From: Bacteroidales bacterium
GTDB lineage: Bacteria; Bacteroidota; Bacteroidia; Bacteroidales; P3
DNA length: 9,275 nt
Assembly: GCA_023227645.1 (NCBI GenBank)
Contig: JALNVJ010000049.1
Location: 1 to 9,275 of the forward strand
Direction: 5' to 3'
The position numbers were made by a program, and so were the translations under genes. The stretch's first letter is position 1. Each line of letters starts with the position of its first letter. The notes beneath the pieces are model-generated. The model was not told the DNA's origin. It saw nothing but the letters and a program-made list of their open reading frames with translations, and searched no databases. Shown in pieces: positions 5,712 through 9,275 of the stretch.

Positions 5712-7728
5712 TTCTATGTAATTCGTTGGAGATTATTTGTTTTATCTTATCAAGAGTTTTTTGCTCTGATAATAATATAAGTTGATTATCAAGGTCAGTT
5801 TCTGTTCTTAGTTTTTCTTTTACTATATTTATCTTTTTTTCTAACTTATGTAACTTTAGGCTCAACAGACTATCCTTTAAATCTACATTAAGTCTTTCTA
5901 AACATTCTGGATCAGGTATTGTTATCTTCCATCTTGATTCCCATAATTCACTAACACAATAATTATTAATTAGGAGGGTTGTTACAAGATTTTGAACTTC
6001 TTTATCTTGATTGTTTGTGAATATATTTAAGTCAGGAATTTCTTCTTTTTCAATTAAATAGTCTTTATAAATATCGAATATCTTTTGATAGATAGGGTTA
6101 TCAAAAGATATCTGGTCAGTTGATATATCACCAACTAAGTAAGCTGCCACTAAATAAGTTTCTTCTTTTTTTTCTTCACTTTCAGATACTATTGTTTGTG
6201 TAGTTTCTTTATCTCCATAATTTAGGAGTATAGCAATTATTTTTCTTTCTTGCGCTTCGTCAGGGAACGTTTCTGGTAAAATTTGCTTCTCTGCCTTTGG
6301 AGTTGAAATAAAATTAGATCCATCATCATCTTTAGGATTAAAGAAATCATCAGGAGGAAGGTCGGTTCTTAAATCCTCTCTTTTCTCCTTATCTTTTTCT
6401 TCCTTCTTTTGTTTGAAATACCTTTCTCTTAACACCTTATTAAGTTCATTATTCAGCAGCTCTTCCTTCATATTTAGAATTGAGGAGCATTGTTGAACAT
6501 AAGCCGCTTTCTCAATATTGTCTGGAATAAGACTAATCGTATTTAGTATTTCTTTTATTAAGGCACTTCTTTTAAAAGGATCATCCTTAGCTTCTTCTAA
6601 TAAGAGATTCGTTTTAAATAATATAAAATTCTTAGCCTCATTTCTAATATATGTCTTAAAATCTTCTTGTGGAAGTTTCCTACAATATGAATCAGGATCT
6701 TCTCCATCAGGAAATAAAACAATCTTTACATTTAATCCATTCTCAAGAAAAAGATCTATTGCCCTAAATGCTGCTTTAATTCCTGCAGAGTCTCCATCAT
6801 AAAGAATTGTTACGTTTTTGGTATAGCGTTTTATTAATCTTATTTGCTCAATTGTTAGAGCTGTTCCTGAAGATGCAACAACATTTTCAACATCGTTTTG
6901 GGATAACATTACCGCATCCATATTCCCTTCAACCAAATAGCAATGGTCTTGTCTTACTATTGCATTCTTAGCTAAATGAAGCCCAAAAAGAACCTTACTC
7001 TTAGAATAAATATCAGTTTCAGGGGAGTTGACATATTTTGCTTTAGTTTTTTCTGAACTTAAAACACGACCAGTGAAGCCTAATGGACGTCCTCCAATAT
7101 TATAGATAGGGAACATAATCCTAGATCTAAATCTATCGTATTGAACATGCTGTTCTTCTTTTGAAACTGTTAATCCAGCCTTAATCAAGACCTCATCGGT
7201 GTATCCATTCTTCTTAGCATATTCAGTAAATTCAGACCATTTATCCTTAGAATACCCTAATCCCCAACGCCTAATTGTTTCTTCTGTAAGCTCTCTTTCA
7301 AGAAAATAACTTAATCCTATATTCCTTCCTTCTTGGTCATTAAAAAGAACATCTGCAAAATATTTTTGAGCAAAGTCAGTAACGTGAAATAAACCTTCTT
7401 TTTCGTCTTGAAGGGTCTTTTGGTCGTCGGTAAGCTCTTCCTCTTGTATTTCTATTCCATATTTATTTGCAAGGAAACGTAAGGCCTCAGGATAAGTATA
7501 ATGCTCATGCTTTATTAAGAAATTAACTGCATTTCCTGCCTCTCCACATCCAAAACACTTAAAAATTCCTTTTGAAGGACTAACTGTGAAAGAGGGTGTT
7601 TTTTCGTTATGAAAAGGACAATTGCCAATATAATTTACTCCTCGCTTCTTTAATGGAACAAAGGCATTTATTACATCAACAATTTCTGTTGCATCAAGTA
7701 TTTTCGAAATATCTTCTTGCTTAATCAT
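5698..7728 (-). CDS. dnaG: DnaG, DNA primase
   Basis: A 676-residue primase that makes RNA primers at the replication fork. The CHC2 zinc-binding domain has C37, H40, C58 and C61 (CPFH ... CFGC). The RNA polymerase core has DRFRSRIMFPI at 198-208, GGRPLGFTGRVL at 212-223 and KYVNSPET (231-238). The TOPRIM metal site is E267 in VEGNMD plus D311 and D313 in YDGDSAG, followed by FPDGEDPDSY at 339-348. A highly charged linker (about 433-480) leads to a C-terminal region (about 495-676) where DnaB helicase binding is expected; this part is poorly conserved, as is usual. All catalytic residues are present. The gene is a single unit, convergent with the hydrolase gene and divergent from the membrane protein gene. 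Its -7 box ends only five bases before the ATG. It is not linked to rpsU or rpoD within the window. Confidence 0.98.
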   Translation of the reverse strand: MIKQEDISKILDATEIVDVINAFVPLKKRGVNYIGNCPFHNEKTPSFTVSPSKGIFKCFGCGEAGNAVNFLIKHEHYTYPEALRFLANKYGIEIQEEELTDDQKTLQDEKEGLFHVTDFAQKYFADVLFNDQEGRNIGLSYFLERELTEETIRRWGLGYSKDKWSEFTEYAKKNGYTDEVLIKAGLTVSKEEQHVQYDRFRSRIMFPIYNIGGRPLGFTGRVLSSEKTKAKYVNSPETDIYSKSKVLFGLHLAKNAIVRQDHCYLVEGNMDAVMLSQNDVENVVASSGTALTIEQIRLIKRYTKNVTILYDGDSAGIKAAFRAIDLFLENGLNVKIVLFPDGEDPDSYCRKLPQEDFKTYIRNEAKNFILFKTNLLLEEAKDDPFKRSALIKEILNTISLIPDNIEKAAYVQQCSSILNMKEELLNNELNKVLRERYFKQKKEEKDKEKREDLRTDLPPDDFFNPKDDDGSNFISTPKAEKQILPETFPDEAQERKIIAILLNYGDKETTQTIVSESEEKKEETYLVAAYLVGDISTDQISFDNPIYQKIFDIYKDYLIEKEEIPDLNIFTNNQDKEVQNLVTTLLINNYCVSELWESRWKITIPDPECLERLNVDLKDSLLSLKLHKLEKKINIVKEKLRTETDLDNQLILLSEQKTLDKIKQIISNELHRIITK

Positions 7729-7729
7729 C

Positions 7730-7763
7730 TTTGCAAAAATACAATAATATTTTATTACCTTTG
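7730..7763 (+). promoter_or_regulatory. -33/-7 promoter for the membrane protein gene
   Basis: TTTG (7730-7733) and TACCTTTG (7756-7763) match the -33 and -7 elements of the Bacteroidota promoter, with a 22-base spacer at the long end of the reported range. The -7 box is an exact TAnnTTTG and lies 23 bases before the ATG at 7787. The element overlaps the dnaG promoter on the other strand. Confidence 0.55.
7734..7741 (-). promoter_or_regulatory. -7 box for dnaG, almost touching its start codon
   Basis: Read leftward, 7741-7734 is TATTTTTG, an exact TAnnTTTG match. Only CAAAG separates it from the dnaG ATG (7728), so transcription would begin at or within a few bases of the start codon. A TTTG further upstream (7773-7770) is 28 bases from the box, too far for a normal -33 element. 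Confidence 0.5.
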
Positions 7764-7786
7764 CCTAATCAAAACATTAAAATATT

Positions 7787-9275
7787 ATGATAAGCTATTT
7801 AAAGAAAAACTATTCATGGTTGATAATTATCTATTTCGGAATAATCTATTTTTTGTTTCTATCAAATAATCCTAGTTCAGACTCTTATTCTAATGCCTTC
7901 TCTTCAATAACCACTCAAGAGCTTTTCCGTCCTCATCATCTTTTATATAGTGGATTGGGATACTTGATTTATTTACCCTTTCAACTCACAAACATTGATC
8001 CAATAAAGTTATTTCAATTTGTAAATGTTTTATTTGCAACTGGTTGTTTAATTGTTATTCGAGTGATATTGAAAAGAATTCATTCTAACGAAGCCCTAAT
8101 TGCAACTTCAATTCTATTTCTTGGTTCATGTTTTGGCTTTCAACGTTTTGCAATAGATAACGAATGCTATATAATTCCTTTATTTTTTACTCTTTTAGCA
8201 ATTAATTTTGTTCAAAGCTTCCTAATAAAAAACAAAAACTATAAAAGTATTCTAACAGCCTTATCTCTTGGCATTGGTTGTTTGTTTCATCAAATTGTAA
8301 TCTTTGCATGGCTTGCTTCTTTCCTAATATTTATTTTTCATGGAAGACGAAAATATATTTTTTATTTTATCCTTATCAGCTTAATCATACCTATTGTTTA
8401 TCTAATTGTTATTTATTATCAAGAAGGTAGCGTAAGCTATAATGCTATAATGAATTTTGTTCTCCACGATTACAAGAACTCCAACGCAGAAATGCCTATT
8501 CTTACAAACGTAATCCTTATGTCTGCAATTAGTTTAGTTAGAACCTTTATTCAAGTTCACGGATATGTTTTTGAATATATTACTTTATACCCTATAATTA
8601 ATATTGTCTTGATAACTATTGCATTAATATTTTTGGTTTATGGGATAATATATCTGTTTAAGTTGAGAAAAAGACAGTTAACCGTTTTTCAAGAAAGACG
8701 CTTTGTTAGGTATTGTTGGGGTTTGCTAATTCTTTACTTTGGATTTGCTGCTTTTTCGAATGGTAATGCAGAATTTATGGTAATTCTCCCTTTTATAATC
8801 ATCTTGTTATTTGTATATTACTTTGAATATATTGGTAAGGCGCTATTCGGGATAGGTCTTTTTATGTTTCTTTGGAATGTTTTCTTTGCACTTGTTCCTA
8901 TAGCAAATATGAAACTTAACTCCAATGAAGATATTGTTAATCTAATTATTGATCAACCTAATGCTATTTTTGTTCTAAAAGACAAAATTTCAGTGGATAA
9001 CATATATGCTTACAAGCAGAGAGAAGAAAATTTAAGCTCTACCTTTAAAATTTCAGACGTAAACCAAGAAAATTTTAATACTTGGTTAAAAGAAAACAAA
9101 ACAATTTATACTGATTTTTTTGAAGAAAAGAATTTGGCATCGAGAGCCACTATTGCAAAGTCTAAAACCAATTCTATCAAGCCATCAAACCCTATTATTA
9201 ATAATAAAAACAGGTTCTATTCAAAATATAAATTCAGTTCTCTTGGCTCAGAAAAAGAAATTTGGACTTTTATTA
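7787..9275 (+). CDS. Multi-pass membrane protein, possible GT-C glycosyltransferase (3' end outside the window)
   Basis: The frame opens at ATG 7787 and stays open for 496 codons to the right edge, so the C-terminus is missing. I count about ten or eleven hydrophobic segments between residues 10 and 372, then a hydrophilic tail (373-496) that should face the periplasm. The first inter-membrane loop has D32 in SSDSYSN followed by RPHHLLY (48-54), and D124-N-E126 lies after the fourth segment. N-E occurs again in GNAEFMVILP at 326-335, before a later segment. An acidic residue in the first outer loop followed by a His-rich motif, many helices and a soluble C-terminal domain fit GT-C enzymes, which use lipid-linked sugars, but I cannot name a family. 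The ATG is supported by the promoter upstream and by the membrane segment starting at residue 10. Membrane protein is sure, the enzyme class is not. Confidence 0.8.
   Translation, partial: MISYLKKNYSWLIIIYFGIIYFLFLSNNPSSDSYSNAFSSITTQELFRPHHLLYSGLGYLIYLPFQLTNIDPIKLFQFVNVLFATGCLIVIRVILKRIHSNEALIATSILFLGSCFGFQRFAIDNECYIIPLFFTLLAINFVQSFLIKNKNYKSILTALSLGIGCLFHQIVIFAWLASFLIFIFHGRRKYIFYFILISLIIPIVYLIVIYYQEGSVSYNAIMNFVLHDYKNSNAEMPILTNVILMSAISLVRTFIQVHGYVFEYITLYPIINIVLITIALIFLVYGIIYLFKLRKRQLTVFQERRFVRYCWGLLILYFGFAAFSNGNAEFMVILPFIIILLFVYYFEYIGKALFGIGLFMFLWNVFFALVPIANMKLNSNEDIVNLIIDQPNAIFVLKDKISVDNIYAYKQREENLSSTFKISDVNQENFNTWLKENKTIYTDFFEEKNLASRATIAKSKTNSIKPSNPIINNKNRFYSKYKFSSLGSEKEIWTFI

Noticed and set aside
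6518..6802. Rightward open frame of 94 codons
   Set aside because: It is antisense to the dnaG core, including the TOPRIM segment, and has no promoter or recognisable domain.
7770..7773. Leftward TTTG as the -33 element of the dnaG promoter
   Set aside because: It is 28 bases from the -7 box, outside the usual spacing of about 17-23 bases.

Overview
The window looks like a low-GC chromosomal segment from the Bacteroidota, most likely Bacteroidales. Four things point there. One gene encodes a DUF4294 protein, a family I know mainly from Bacteroidota. There is a C40 (NlpC/P60) peptidase with an N-terminal SH3-like domain and no signal peptide. Start sites are A-rich and lack clear Shine-Dalgarno sequences. 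Exact copies of the Bacteroidota -7 promoter box TAnnTTTG lie in front of every transcription unit whose start is visible. The genus cannot be read from the sequence alone.

Layout. Positions 1-490 hold no convincing gene. They contain a degenerate direct repeat, three 21-bp tandem repeats of phased A/T tracts, an imperfect dyad that may be an old insertion-sequence end, a 17-bp perfect hairpin followed by a T run, and an orphan leftward promoter box. From 4435 down to 491 runs a tight leftward gene set: an MFS sugar transporter of the FucP/GluP type, clpX, a DUF4294 protein and a YkfC-like NlpC/P60 peptidase. The gaps are 15, 55 and 2 bases. A divergent gene (4549-5679, +) encodes an exported family 3 glycoside hydrolase with NagZ-type motifs. 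It converges on dnaG (7728-5698, -) with an 18-base gap. Divergent from dnaG, an open reading frame begins at 7787 and runs off the right edge. It encodes a multi-pass membrane protein of at least 496 residues that may be a GT-C-type glycosyltransferase.

How the genes fit together. Three proteins could belong to cell-wall sugar and peptide salvage: the NagZ-like hydrolase could release N-acetylglucosamine from muropeptides outside the cytoplasm, the MFS protein could import a sugar, and the YkfC-like peptidase could trim murein peptides in the cytoplasm. This is inference from family membership and proximity. clpX and dnaG are housekeeping genes for protein unfolding and replication priming. 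clpX is unusual here because neither clpP nor tig is next to it.

I did not find a clear new defence, mobile or RNA system. The most curious parts are the structured non-coding left end, the two compact head-to-head promoter regions (one of which could make dnaG almost leaderless), and the truncated membrane protein at the right edge.
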